This document shows, piece by piece, positions 46,988 through 55,774 of a DNA stretch of 63,804 bases. The notes beneath the pieces are model-generated. The model was not told the origin of the DNA and did no database searches. It was given only the letters and a program-made list of their open reading frames with translations. Position 1 is the first letter of the stretch; every line of letters starts with the position of its first letter. Position numbers and translations under genes: made by a program. The stretch is from an uncultured Glaciecola sp. (GTDB lineage: Bacteria > Pseudomonadota > Gammaproteobacteria > Enterobacterales > Alteromonadaceae): assembly GCA_937125395.1 (NCBI GenBank), contig CAKZLI010000034.1, forward strand, positions 1-63,804, in the 5' to 3' direction.

Positions 46988-48079
46988 TTGTTGTTATTTA
47001 GATTACTAATTGTATGCTATGCAATGCTACAACCTCTTGCACAGGCAAGTTACTTAGAAGAAGAGCAGTACACTATGCTTCCCACTAAGTTCCCCACTAT
47101 GCAGACAACCATGCCTGATAACAAACAATTCACCATTTATGTATTAGAAACGATGGAGGTTGCATTAATCCAGCAAAGTAATATCAGTTATCAGACCAAA
47201 TTGCGGGAATTGATGCCTAATACTGAATTTACATTTATCACCGATAACGCTCAGGGAAGTTCGGAGCTAGCTAGCGAACTGTTAACACAGAGAATGGCCA
47301 GTAATCTGCACACAGATCTATACGTAGGGATCGCGACCGTTGCAACAAAGGCGTTGTTAAATAGCAGCTTACAGAATGCGGATAACAAGTCTAACCAAGC
47401 CATGCCTATGCAATTTATGGTTGTCAGTGATCCCGTTTCTGTTGGCTTAGTGAGCGCAATTGGCCACATGAGTCATATTAATATGACCGGCATTACACAT
47501 GTCGTCGCCGCTAAAACTAAATTACAATTACTTGATCAAATTATCAAAACACCGTTGCGTATTGGCTTAGTATATTCTGATTATCCTTCCGAATTGACCG
47601 CCAGTGCGAGCATATTGGCAGAGGCTGACGTATACCCAAAGCTTACATTTATTCCGATAGTCTATGAATTTGCTTCTGGCGATAATGCTTTGGCAATAAA
47701 CCGACAACGGATCATCGACAAACTAGCCGCAATGGCACCACAGATTGATGCATATTGGCTACCGCCAGGACCGGCAGCGCATGATCTTGTCTTGTATGAC
47801 ACAATTCAAGATGCAGTCGCTATCCCGCAAATCTTCTCTGAAGACGCGAATGTCGTTAAACAAGGAGCATTATTTGGGGTCATGTGTGACGAAAATATTA
47901 TTGGTCAATCGGCAGCACTCGTCGCCAAAAAAATTCTGCAAGGTACACCAGCTCAATCTATTCCTATCACTGAATCGGATACCTTTATCGTCGCCATTAA
48001 TATCAATACTGCTCTGGCTATGAACATCGTTTTCCCTTCAACAGTGCTCTCACTTGCGGACAAACATATCTACAGATAA
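46988..48079 (+). CDS. Periplasmic ABC-type substrate-binding protein (ABC_sub_bind type) paired with a histidine kinase
   Basis: 363 residues from a TTG (46988) with AAAGGGA upstream; only this start gives a full signal peptide (MLLFRLLIVCYAMLQPLAQA). The two-lobed binding fold of the TrpX-like PF04392 family is suggested by 'HTDLYVGIATVATKALLN', 'FMVVSDPVSVGLVSAI', 'HVVAAKTKLQLLDQI', 'RIGLVYSDYPSE' and 'GALFGVMCDENIIGQSAALVAKKIL'. No ABC permease or ATPase follows. The next gene, 11 bases on, is a hybrid histidine kinase, suggesting the protein senses a ligand for that kinase and does not feed transport. Confidence 0.8.
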   Translation: MLLFRLLIVCYAMLQPLAQASYLEEEQYTMLPTKFPTMQTTMPDNKQFTIYVLETMEVALIQQSNISYQTKLRELMPNTEFTFITDNAQGSSELASELLTQRMASNLHTDLYVGIATVATKALLNSSLQNADNKSNQAMPMQFMVVSDPVSVGLVSAIGHMSHINMTGITHVVAAKTKLQLLDQIIKTPLRIGLVYSDYPSELTASASILAEADVYPKLTFIPIVYEFASGDNALAINRQRIIDKLAAMAPQIDAYWLPPGPAAHDLVLYDTIQDAVAIPQIFSEDANVVKQGALFGVMCDENIIGQSAALVAKKILQGTPAQSIPITESDTFIVAININTALAMNIVFPSTVLSLADKHIYR

Positions 48080-48090
48080 AGGGTTTCTTG

Positions 48091-49989
48091 ATGCGATTGA
48101 CCAATAAATTATTAGTATTTTTTATTCCGATATTATTTATTACTATCGCAGGATTAAGTAGTTTTTCATATTACATGTCACAACAAAATTTACTGCGGCA
48201 AGAAGTACGGTTATTAAATATTGTCAATAATCAGATCAGCAAAAGTAAAATCAAAGCGAAAGTAAATTTGTTATCTAGGTCAGGGCTAAAAGGCGTTGAT
48301 TCGTTTGAATCTGTTTATCAACAAGAAGTGTTTGTTGAATTTAATACGCTTAAATCTAATACTAACAAATCGTTTCATATCATCGATAAAAACACCCAAA
48401 CGTTGATATACTCGACTAATAAGGACATGAACTATCAAGCCTTTAATCAAATAGATTGGCAAGACCTGCAGGAAGTGTCAGGAACGATTACGTTAAATAA
48501 CGAATCATTCGTTTATTCTGGTTTTCATTTTGTCTACTGGGACTGGCAAGTTTATGTTACCGAGTCACTAACCGTTATCTCACAGCCCATCGAGACACTG
48601 CGTAATATTTCAATTATCGCGACTATTTGCGCTACAGTAATTGGGTCAATCTTGATCTGGTTAGTCACCAAACGCATTATTATTAATCGGGTGACATTAT
48701 TAAAAGATGCCACTCAGCAATTTTCCAAAACTAAAAAACACATATCCAATCCCTTATCAGGGCGAGACGAATTAAATGATCTCGCTGAAGCGATGCGGTC
48801 AATGTCGATTGAAATAGAAGATAGCATTGATAAGATTGAAGCCGCTAATCAAGCAAAAACTGAGTTTTTGGCAACCATCAGTCATGAAATTAGAACACCA
48901 TTAAATGGGCTAATTGGTTCTGCCAAATTATTGAACAATACCAACTTGGATGATACACAAGATACTTATGTGCAAGCACTTATCAAATCCAGTCAAACTC
49001 TCTCCGCGGTGATTAATGATGTGCTTGATTTATCTAAGATTGAGTCTGGCAAGCTGACATTAGAGCGTACTTTGATCCATCCGGCTGAGCTAATCAATAG
49101 CATTGAGGTCGTATTTTTAAAATCAGCTCTCGATAACAATAGTCAATTGACCTGCGAAAGTAATATTGATAACCAGCTGTATCTCTATTCCGATGTAGTT
49201 CGCTTACGCCAAATTTTATTTAACCTAGTGGGTAACGCCATAAAATTTACTTCCAATGGTCAAATTAACGTTCATTTTTCATTAACGCCACGGGCAGTTG
49301 ATACGGATTTAGCGACGCATGAATTTGTTGCATCTATTAGTGATACGGGTGTCGGTATAGAAGAAAATCGCATGGATGCCGTATTTGAATCCTTTACTCA
49401 ATCGGATAACTCTACCACCAGAAAATACGGTGGCACAGGCCTAGGATTAACTATAGTCAGTAAATTAGTTGAGTTACTTCAAGGCGTCATCAAGGTGACG
49501 AGTCAAATCAATGTTGGATCAACGTTTGTCATTAGCATCCCTATCACTATTGAATATGGTGAGGATCCATATACTGAAAAACAAGCCGAGTCCAACCTGC
49601 AATATAAAGAAAACCTGCTGATTTTGTTAGTTGAAGATAATGAAATCAATGCCATGGTTGCCAAAGATATGCTAGAGAATTATGGACATACCATTATTCT
49701 GGCTAATAATGGTAGCGAAGCCTTAACCGCTATTAACGCACAGCATTTTGATGTCGTACTTATGGATATTCATATGCCGGTTATGGATGGTATCGAGGCA
49801 ACCAAACAGATCCGAGCGATGAGCGACCCTAACATTTCGTCTATCCCCATTATCGGATTAACCGCTGAGGCATTTGAAGCACGTCATCAGTTATTTATGG
49901 CCGTTGGCATGCAATCGATCATTACCAAACCCATCGATGAGGCAGCAATGCTTGCGACGATTCATCAAGTAGTAAATAAATATGCATGA
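48091..49989 (+). CDS. Hybrid sensor histidine kinase with receiver domain
   Basis: 632 residues from ATG 48091 (a TTG one codon before is also in frame). Two membrane helices (about 7-28 and 170-193) enclose a periplasmic Cache-like domain. Then HAMP (about 194-245), HisKA with phospho-acceptor H265 in 'ATISHEIRTPLNGLIG', HATPase with N-box 'NLVGNAIKFTSNG' and G-boxes 'SDTGVGIEEN' and 'KYGGTGLGLTI', and a receiver with D559 in 'VLMDIHMPVMDG'. No HPt domain is present, so phosphate must pass to a separate HPt protein. It pairs with the upstream binding protein. Confidence 0.93.
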   Translation: MRLTNKLLVFFIPILFITIAGLSSFSYYMSQQNLLRQEVRLLNIVNNQISKSKIKAKVNLLSRSGLKGVDSFESVYQQEVFVEFNTLKSNTNKSFHIIDKNTQTLIYSTNKDMNYQAFNQIDWQDLQEVSGTITLNNESFVYSGFHFVYWDWQVYVTESLTVISQPIETLRNISIIATICATVIGSILIWLVTKRIIINRVTLLKDATQQFSKTKKHISNPLSGRDELNDLAEAMRSMSIEIEDSIDKIEAANQAKTEFLATISHEIRTPLNGLIGSAKLLNNTNLDDTQDTYVQALIKSSQTLSAVINDVLDLSKIESGKLTLERTLIHPAELINSIEVVFLKSALDNNSQLTCESNIDNQLYLYSDVVRLRQILFNLVGNAIKFTSNGQINVHFSLTPRAVDTDLATHEFVASISDTGVGIEENRMDAVFESFTQSDNSTTRKYGGTGLGLTIVSKLVELLQGVIKVTSQINVGSTFVISIPITIEYGEDPYTEKQAESNLQYKENLLILLVEDNEINAMVAKDMLENYGHTIILANNGSEALTAINAQHFDVVLMDIHMPVMDGIEATKQIRAMSDPNISSIPIIGLTAEAFEARHQLFMAVGMQSIITKPIDEAAMLATIHQVVNKYA

Positions 49990-50020
49990 TTTAGAGGGTG
50001 GAATCACGCTTTTAAGGTAA

Positions 50021-50569
50021 TTATACGGTTTGCAGGATTTGCCTTGTTATTTCATGCTCAGAATCTGCTAACGCAACGTAGATTGACTGTTCACTGATCG
50101 TTAATGAGATAGTCATGGTGCGCGAAAGTGCACTACTGAGGTCTTGGATTTGTGCCCAATCAAATTGATAAACATTGACCGGTAATGTGCTAATTTGCGC
50201 TTGGCTTTGTTTCCACCACACCGCTGATTTGGAGTTAAAAGTATAGATACAGGTAGTGTTGGCTAACCGACAGGCTTTTTTGATACGTTCAACATTAGGT
50301 TCACCCATATCAATTGACAAATGTAGCACATCATCTAATCCTCTTAACCATATATCAGGTTCGTCCGGAGAGCTTAGACCTTTGGTAAACACCATCAACT
50401 GTTCAGGATCATCTGCTGCATGCAAACAAAACGCCATCAAGCGCGCCATCATTCGCTCAGCAGTCTCAGAAGGGTGTTGAGCGACCGTCAAATCTAAGGT
50501 GTTATAATAATGATTATTTAAATCCGTAATCGCGATCGAAAATTTGTATATGGTGGGTTTGAGCGCCAT
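50021..50569 (-). CDS. yaeQ: YaeQ family protein
   Basis: 182 residues, the family length. It starts MALKPTIYKFSIAITDLNNHYY and contains 'ERMMARLMAFCLHAADD', 'PDIWLRGLDDVLHLSIDMGEP' and 'VYQFDWAQIQDLS', as in E. coli YaeQ, which has a PD-(D/E)XK nuclease-like fold without known activity. Its ATG overlaps the parE stop (TAATG), so it is translationally coupled to parE. That position is occupied by other genes in E. coli. Confidence 0.92.
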   Translation of the reverse strand: MALKPTIYKFSIAITDLNNHYYNTLDLTVAQHPSETAERMMARLMAFCLHAADDPEQLMVFTKGLSSPDEPDIWLRGLDDVLHLSIDMGEPNVERIKKACRLANTTCIYTFNSKSAVWWKQSQAQISTLPVNVYQFDWAQIQDLSSALSRTMTISLTISEQSIYVALADSEHEITRQILQTV

Positions 50570-52461
50570 TACTCAATTGCAGCCATGTTGCCTTTGCTTT
50601 CCAGCCACTCTTTTCGATCACCAGAGCGTTTTTTAGCGAGTAACATATCCATGACTTCCAGCATATTTTCTGAATCATCGATAGTTAGCTGAACCAAACG
50701 GCGTGTGTTGGGATCCATAGTCGTTTCACGTAATTGTAACGGATTCATCTCACCTAGACCTTTAAAGCGTTGTACATTGACTTTACCACGTTTTTTTTCT
50801 GCTTCAATGCGGTCCAAGATCCCCTGTTTTTCACTTTCATCTAAGGCGTAATATACTTCTTTACCAATATCAATTCGAAATAACGGTGGCATAGCGACGT
50901 ACACATGGCCTTCATTGACCAACGTGCGAAAATGTCTAACAAACAGCGCACACAACAAGGTTGCAATGTGCAATCCATCCGAATCAGCATCAGCCAATAT
51001 ACAAATTTTGCCATAACGCAGGCCCGATAAATCTTCTGAGTCAGGATCAATACCCAATGCCACTGAGATATCATGGATCTCCTGGGATGCTAGGACTTGT
51101 GACGAATCGACTTCCCATGAATTGAGGATCTTACCGCGCAATGGCATGATTGCTTGAATTTCTCGATCTCGAGCTTGTTTAGCAGAACCGCCGGCTGAGT
51201 CACCTTCCACTAAAAACAGCTCTGAGCGACTGTTATCCTGAGACGAACAATCCGTCAGCTTACCCGGTAATGCAGGCCCTTGAGTGACTTTTTTACGGGC
51301 GACTTTTTTGGTTTGACGCAAACGTTTTTGTGCATTGTTAATACACATATCCGCTAACAATTCAGCGATATCAGTATGTTGATTTAACCATAAACTGAAT
51401 GCGTCTTTGACAATCCCTGACACGAATGCTGCCGCTTGACGCGAAGATAGACGTTCTTTGGTTTGTCCTGCAAATTGTGGATCTTGCATTTTGGTCGATA
51501 AAATATAACTACAGCGGTCCCAAATATCATCAGGCGTGAGTTTAACGCCTCGTGGTAATAGATTTCTGAATTCACAAAATTCACGCATTGATTCGAGTAA
51601 ACCTTGGCGCAAACCGTTAACATGTGTCCCACCTTGAGCTGTGGGGATCAAATTGACATAGGATTCGGTGATCATGTCGCCACCTTCAGGTAACCACATC
51701 ACAGCCCAATGTGCTTCTTCCAAATTACCAGAGAATTTACCGACAAAAGGCTCATCACTTGGCACTGTTTCAAATTCTTTTACCGAATCATACAAATAAT
51801 CACGTAATCCATCTTCGTAATACCATTCGGTTGTTTCTTTGGATATTTTATTGTCAAAACGGATCCGTAGACCTGGACATAATACGGCTTTGGCACGCAA
51901 TACATGCAACAATTGACGAACAGAAAAATTACCTGAGTCAAAGTAGTTAGCGTCAGGCCAAAAATGCACACGAGTACCCGTATTGCGCTTACCACAGGTA
52001 TCAATCACCGCTAACTCTTCGATTTTGTCACCGTTGGCAAAGACAATCTGATGCACTTGACCTTCGCGGCGAATACTGACCTCAACGCGTTTTGATAAGG
52101 CATTCACAACTGAAATACCCACACCGTGCAAACCACCGGAAAACTCATAGTTTTTATTTGAAAACTTGCCACCAGCATGCAGCTTTGTCATCAACAGCTC
52201 CACCCCTGAAATACCTTCTTCGGGATGAATATCAACAGGCATACCACGACCATCATCAATGACTTCTAGTGATTGGTCTTCGTGCAACACAACTTTGATT
52301 GAACTGGCATGCCCAGCAAGTGCTTCATCGACCGAGTTATCAATGACTTCTTGGCTCAGGTGATTGGGACGAGTCGTGTCGGTATACATTCCCGGACGAC
52401 GCTTAACAGGATCTAACCCATTAAGGACTTCAATGGCATCTGCGTTATATTGATCTGACAT
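50569..52461 (-). CDS. parE: DNA topoisomerase IV subunit B
   Basis: 630 residues. GHKL ATPase domain with 'VIDNSVDEALAGHA', 'VIDDGRGMPVDIHPEEGISG' and 'GGLHGVGISVVNALS'; transducer domain; TOPRIM with 'ELFLVEGDSAGGSAKQ' and 'ILADADSDGLHIATLL'; C-terminal 'VQRFKGLGEMNPLQL'. The length and absence of the ~170-residue GyrB insertion identify ParE. It decatenates daughter chromosomes with ParC, which is not in the window. Confidence 0.97.
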   Translation of the reverse strand: MSDQYNADAIEVLNGLDPVKRRPGMYTDTTRPNHLSQEVIDNSVDEALAGHASSIKVVLHEDQSLEVIDDGRGMPVDIHPEEGISGVELLMTKLHAGGKFSNKNYEFSGGLHGVGISVVNALSKRVEVSIRREGQVHQIVFANGDKIEELAVIDTCGKRNTGTRVHFWPDANYFDSGNFSVRQLLHVLRAKAVLCPGLRIRFDNKISKETTEWYYEDGLRDYLYDSVKEFETVPSDEPFVGKFSGNLEEAHWAVMWLPEGGDMITESYVNLIPTAQGGTHVNGLRQGLLESMREFCEFRNLLPRGVKLTPDDIWDRCSYILSTKMQDPQFAGQTKERLSSRQAAAFVSGIVKDAFSLWLNQHTDIAELLADMCINNAQKRLRQTKKVARKKVTQGPALPGKLTDCSSQDNSRSELFLVEGDSAGGSAKQARDREIQAIMPLRGKILNSWEVDSSQVLASQEIHDISVALGIDPDSEDLSGLRYGKICILADADSDGLHIATLLCALFVRHFRTLVNEGHVYVAMPPLFRIDIGKEVYYALDESEKQGILDRIEAEKKRGKVNVQRFKGLGEMNPLQLRETTMDPNTRRLVQLTIDDSENMLEVMDMLLAKKRSGDRKEWLESKGNMAAIE

Positions 52462-52549
52462 GTAAGACTGCGCCTTGTTGGTGGTGATAGCTTTATGCTG
52501 ATGAGCAACATCACTTTATTCTTATGTCGCGATATTACCAATTACCTCT

Positions 52550-53167
52550 CTATTGAGCAAACCTTTCACACGCTAAAAACGCACAAATCTGTGGCAGTTC
52601 TCGAACAAAATTTTGATAGGCATGATCCCCCCCGTGTGTAACGTGACATTCACTGTCTTTATAGAGGTTCTGGGCGAGTTGATAATCGAGTACTTCGTCA
52701 CCTGTCTCTAACCATACTTGAAACTGCTGAGGTTGACCAATAGATGCAATATAGCGCTGCTCGACTAATCGAATATCCGCCGCTTCTAAGCTAAATTGTT
52801 CTTGTGTGTAAGGGTTGGTATGTTCGCCAACATAATCAGGAAACAAACGATGCGGTGCTACAGCAGGATTGATCAGCACCGCTTTGGGTTGCGCAGAAAT
52901 CGTATTGAGTAAATGAGCAGCCAAAAATCCCCCCATTGAACTACCCACCACACCCAAAAACTCCTGCTGGTATTGCTGCAATAAGGTGCTAAAGACCCTT
53001 TCTGCCTGATCAATTGCTTGAGCTGGTTTTCCAGAGAGTTGAGGTAAATGCAGTTGAATATGCGGAAAATTCAGTGCTAAATAGGCCTGCATTTGTTGGG
53101 CTTTTTGCGAGTGCGGTGAACTCAAAAATCCATGCAAATACAGAATGTGTCCTTGCTTTGGGTTCAT
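52550..53167 (-). CDS. yqiA: YqiA-family esterase (alpha/beta-hydrolase)
   Basis: 205 residues. The nucleophile S77 is in 'GVVGSSMGGFLAAHLL'; the N-terminal 'ILYLHGFLSSPHSQKAQ' and C-terminal 'THGGDHAYQNF' with the catalytic His are the YqiA (UPF0227) pattern. E. coli YqiA hydrolyses palmitoyl-CoA and p-nitrophenyl esters in vitro; the natural substrate is unknown. It overlaps the upstream yqiB by four bases; cpdA, normally between them, is absent. Confidence 0.93.
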   Translation of the reverse strand: MNPKQGHILYLHGFLSSPHSQKAQQMQAYLALNFPHIQLHLPQLSGKPAQAIDQAERVFSTLLQQYQQEFLGVVGSSMGGFLAAHLLNTISAQPKAVLINPAVAPHRLFPDYVGEHTNPYTQEQFSLEAADIRLVEQRYIASIGQPQQFQVWLETGDEVLDYQLAQNLYKDSECHVTHGGDHAYQNFVRELPQICAFLACERFAQ

Positions 53168-53607
53168 GATGTTTTTGCAGATAGCTTGTTATGGTAGTTC
53201 ACACAAAACTGTAACCATTCAGATAGGAACACATTGACCATAAATTTTTCGTTCTTTTGATGCATGTGCAAATTCGGATATTCATAGCTGGCTTTTAAGT
53301 TGCCAACGTGTTGTGCGCCTATGACTTCTGCTGACTTTGCATCATGGTACAACCTCACTGTCATGGCTGGTTTCATAAAATCCGGTAATTGCTCTGCGAG
53401 TTGTTTGACTTCAACGGTCGTGGTGTAGCGAGCGCAATCAATAATTTGAATGCGATAACTTAACACCGACTCAACACAAAAATGATAAACCAAATCGGCG
53501 GTGTCACAATCAGGTAACAAGCGCATTAATCGGGCGTAATTATGATCTCCCAGTGCTAATAGGCTAGGTAAATGAGGAACATATTTCTTTTTCTCTATGG
53601 CATTCAC
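53164..53607 (-). CDS. yqiB: DUF1249 family protein YqiB
   Basis: 147 residues, all cytoplasmic. 'YVPHLPSLLALGDHNYARLMRLLPD' and 'MTVRLYHDAKSAEVIGAQ' followed by 'YEYPNLHMHQKNEK' are the family landmarks. Function is unknown. It lies in the conserved nudF-yqiB-(cpdA)-yqiA-parE operon, 18 bases after nudF. Confidence 0.92.
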   Translation of the reverse strand: MNAIEKKKYVPHLPSLLALGDHNYARLMRLLPDCDTADLVYHFCVESVLSYRIQIIDCARYTTTVEVKQLAEQLPDFMKPAMTVRLYHDAKSAEVIGAQHVGNLKASYEYPNLHMHQKNEKFMVNVFLSEWLQFCVNYHNKLSAKTS

Positions 53608-53625
53608 TATTGATTCATGTCCAAT

Positions 53626-54243
53626 CTATATCCAAGTTGCTAAAATATTTTCTTTATTTAAAAAAAAGTATTGTAGTGCAATTATCGCCGCAGCGTTATC
53701 TATTCGCCCCGATTGCAACCATTCTTTGGCTGTTGCTTCCTTGACCCTATGCACCAAAATGTCTTCTGATTCATGTTCAACACCATGTATGCCAGCTGCT
53801 TGCGAGGCATCCGTTTGTGCTAAATAAATATCTAACCGTTCAGTCGTGCCACCGGGACTGGATAGATAACTGCATGCCTTAGTTAAGTTGGTTAGGCTTA
53901 TCCCCGCTTCTTCTTGCGCTTCTTTATGACACACCTCTACGGCACTGTAGCCTGGGTCGATCATGCCAGCAATAACCTCCATTAACCATGGAGATTCAGA
54001 GGTTGCCATCGCACCTAGACGGAATTGCTCGATTAAAACAAACTCCTGAGTGTTAGGATCATAGGGCAACAAGGCAACAGCATGCCCACGTTCAAACATT
54101 TCTCGGGTCACAGTGTTTGACCAACCACCAGCAAACAATTTATGTTTGACTTGATACTGCACCATTTTAAAAAAACCATCGTACAAAGCAGTGGTTTTTA
54201 GCACTTCGACATCTTTATTGCTAAACTGTGGGCTAGTTGACAT
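53626..54243 (-). CDS. nudF: ADP-ribose pyrophosphatase NudF
   Basis: 205 residues. Hydrolyses ADP-ribose to AMP and ribose-5-phosphate. The Nudix box is 'GMIDPGYSAVEVCHKEAQEEAGI': the EExG core is intact, but the first Glu position holds Tyr and the usual Arg is Lys. 'KACSYLSSPGGTTERLDIYLA' is the ADP-ribose pyrophosphatase signature. First gene of the nudF-yqiB-yqiA-parE-yaeQ unit and divergent from tolC, as in E. coli. Confidence 0.93.
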   Translation of the reverse strand: MSTSPQFSNKDVEVLKTTALYDGFFKMVQYQVKHKLFAGGWSNTVTREMFERGHAVALLPYDPNTQEFVLIEQFRLGAMATSESPWLMEVIAGMIDPGYSAVEVCHKEAQEEAGISLTNLTKACSYLSSPGGTTERLDIYLAQTDASQAAGIHGVEHESEDILVHRVKEATAKEWLQSGRIDNAAAIIALQYFFLNKENILATWI

Positions 54244-54384
54244 AATTTCCCTAATTATTAATATACGATTACATTCTGTTACACATAACCCAGGTTCGTT
54301 ACGTGATAAGTATTTATGTATCCGTTTGAATTTCTTACACTCTCATTATAATAGATTCATTTTAACTTATTTAAAGGCAGCAAT

Positions 54385-55680
54385 ATGAAAAAAACACTGT
54401 TAAGTGTCATCATAAGTATAGGATTTACCGGCTCGCTACACGCTCAAGACTTATCGACAATCTATCAACAAGCGTTAGATAAAGACCCTGTAGTTAACCG
54501 CGCAAAAGCATTGCGAGATGTATCACTTGAGGGTGTCACCTTAGCCCGTGCACCATTATTGCCACAAGTATCAGGCTCAATTGGTTATTCCATGTCAGAT
54601 ACTGATGATGTTGAGACCGATACCCTAAATTACCGTGTTGGCCTTTCCATGTCATTGTATGATCATGCTAACTGGGTTGGCATGGACCGCGCTGAAAAAG
54701 TCGCACAACAAGCCGAAGCAACTTATGCTGCAACCTTGCAAGATCTTATTGTACGTGTGGTGGATGCGTATCTCAATATTTTGCGTGCAAAGGACAATGT
54801 TGAATTTGTACAAGCAGAAAAACGCGCGATTGAGCGTCAGTTAGAACAAACCAAACAACGTTTTGAAGTTGGCTTAATTGCGATTACCGATGTTCATGAA
54901 GCGCAAGCTAATTTTGACACTACGATTGCACAAGAAATTCGCGCTCAAAACACCCTTGAACTGCGCAAAGAACAACTGCGTGAAATCACAGGTTTGTACT
55001 ATGCCCAAGTCAATACGCTAAACACAGAGACATTTGCAGCTCAAGCACCAGCTCCAGAGACCGTTGAAGCATGGTTAGAGTTAGCCCAGCTGAATAATCT
55101 TGATTTGCAAGCACAGCGATTTGCTGTGGATATTGCCAAAGCAGATATTGACGCTAATAAAGCCGGTCATTTACCGACATTAGGCTTATCTGGTTCGTTA
55201 TCTCGTTCTGATTTTGAACGTGATGGATTCGATAGTGATACCGATACCAGTAGTCTTGGGGTGACTTTGAGTGTGCCTATTTACTCTGGTGGTGCAACCA
55301 CCTCTCGCACTGAACAATCACGATCTCGTTTTGTTGCCCAAAGCCAAACTCTCGAACAAACCTATCGAGGCACGGTGAGTAACGTGCGTAATTCATTTAA
55401 TGATATCGGCGCGAATATCTCTACCATCAAAGCGTTCGAGCAAGCAGTTGTATCAGCAGAATCTGCATTACGTGCGACTGAAGAAGGGTTTGATGTGGGT
55501 ATCAGAACCATCGTTGATGTGTTGAACTCTACGCGGAACTTATTTAATGCCCGTAAAAATCTAGCTAATGCGCGCTATGATTTTATCAGTGCTGTGATTA
55601 GCTTAAAACGTGCAGCTGGTACGTTAACAGTGGCAGACATTGAGGCGCTTAACCGTGGTCTAGAGGTTGCAGCTAACTAA
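54385..55680 (+). CDS. tolC: Outer membrane efflux channel TolC
   Basis: 431 residues with a signal peptide (MKKTLLSVIISIGFTGSLHAQ). The duplicated outer-membrane efflux domain has helical hairpins with 'VVDAYLNILRAKDNVEFVQAEKRA' (given as the family's first repeat) and 'LSVPIYSGGATTSRTEQSR' before the second. It is the trimeric exit duct for type I secretion and RND/MFS efflux pumps. Its place divergent from nudF matches other gammaproteobacteria. A terminator follows. Confidence 0.95.
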   Translation: MKKTLLSVIISIGFTGSLHAQDLSTIYQQALDKDPVVNRAKALRDVSLEGVTLARAPLLPQVSGSIGYSMSDTDDVETDTLNYRVGLSMSLYDHANWVGMDRAEKVAQQAEATYAATLQDLIVRVVDAYLNILRAKDNVEFVQAEKRAIERQLEQTKQRFEVGLIAITDVHEAQANFDTTIAQEIRAQNTLELRKEQLREITGLYYAQVNTLNTETFAAQAPAPETVEAWLELAQLNNLDLQAQRFAVDIAKADIDANKAGHLPTLGLSGSLSRSDFERDGFDSDTDTSSLGVTLSVPIYSGGATTSRTEQSRSRFVAQSQTLEQTYRGTVSNVRNSFNDIGANISTIKAFEQAVVSAESALRATEEGFDVGIRTIVDVLNSTRNLFNARKNLANARYDFISAVISLKRAAGTLTVADIEALNRGLEVAAN

Positions 55681-55742
55681 GCATATTACCGAAATAACCT
55701 GCACAATCAGTTTCAGGGCAACCTTCACTGCAACATTTAATG

Positions 55743-55774
55743 AAGCCTAACAAGACAATTTGTTAGGCTTTTTT
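55743..55774. terminator. Bidirectional terminator between tolC and the ion channel gene
   Basis: AAGCCTAACAA (55743-55753) pairs perfectly with TTGTTAGGCTT (55760-55770), then continues to a run of six T ending at 55774. It ends tolC. The stop codon of the converging ion channel gene (55763-55765) lies inside the right arm, so the same hairpin also covers that gene's 3' end. Confidence 0.88.
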
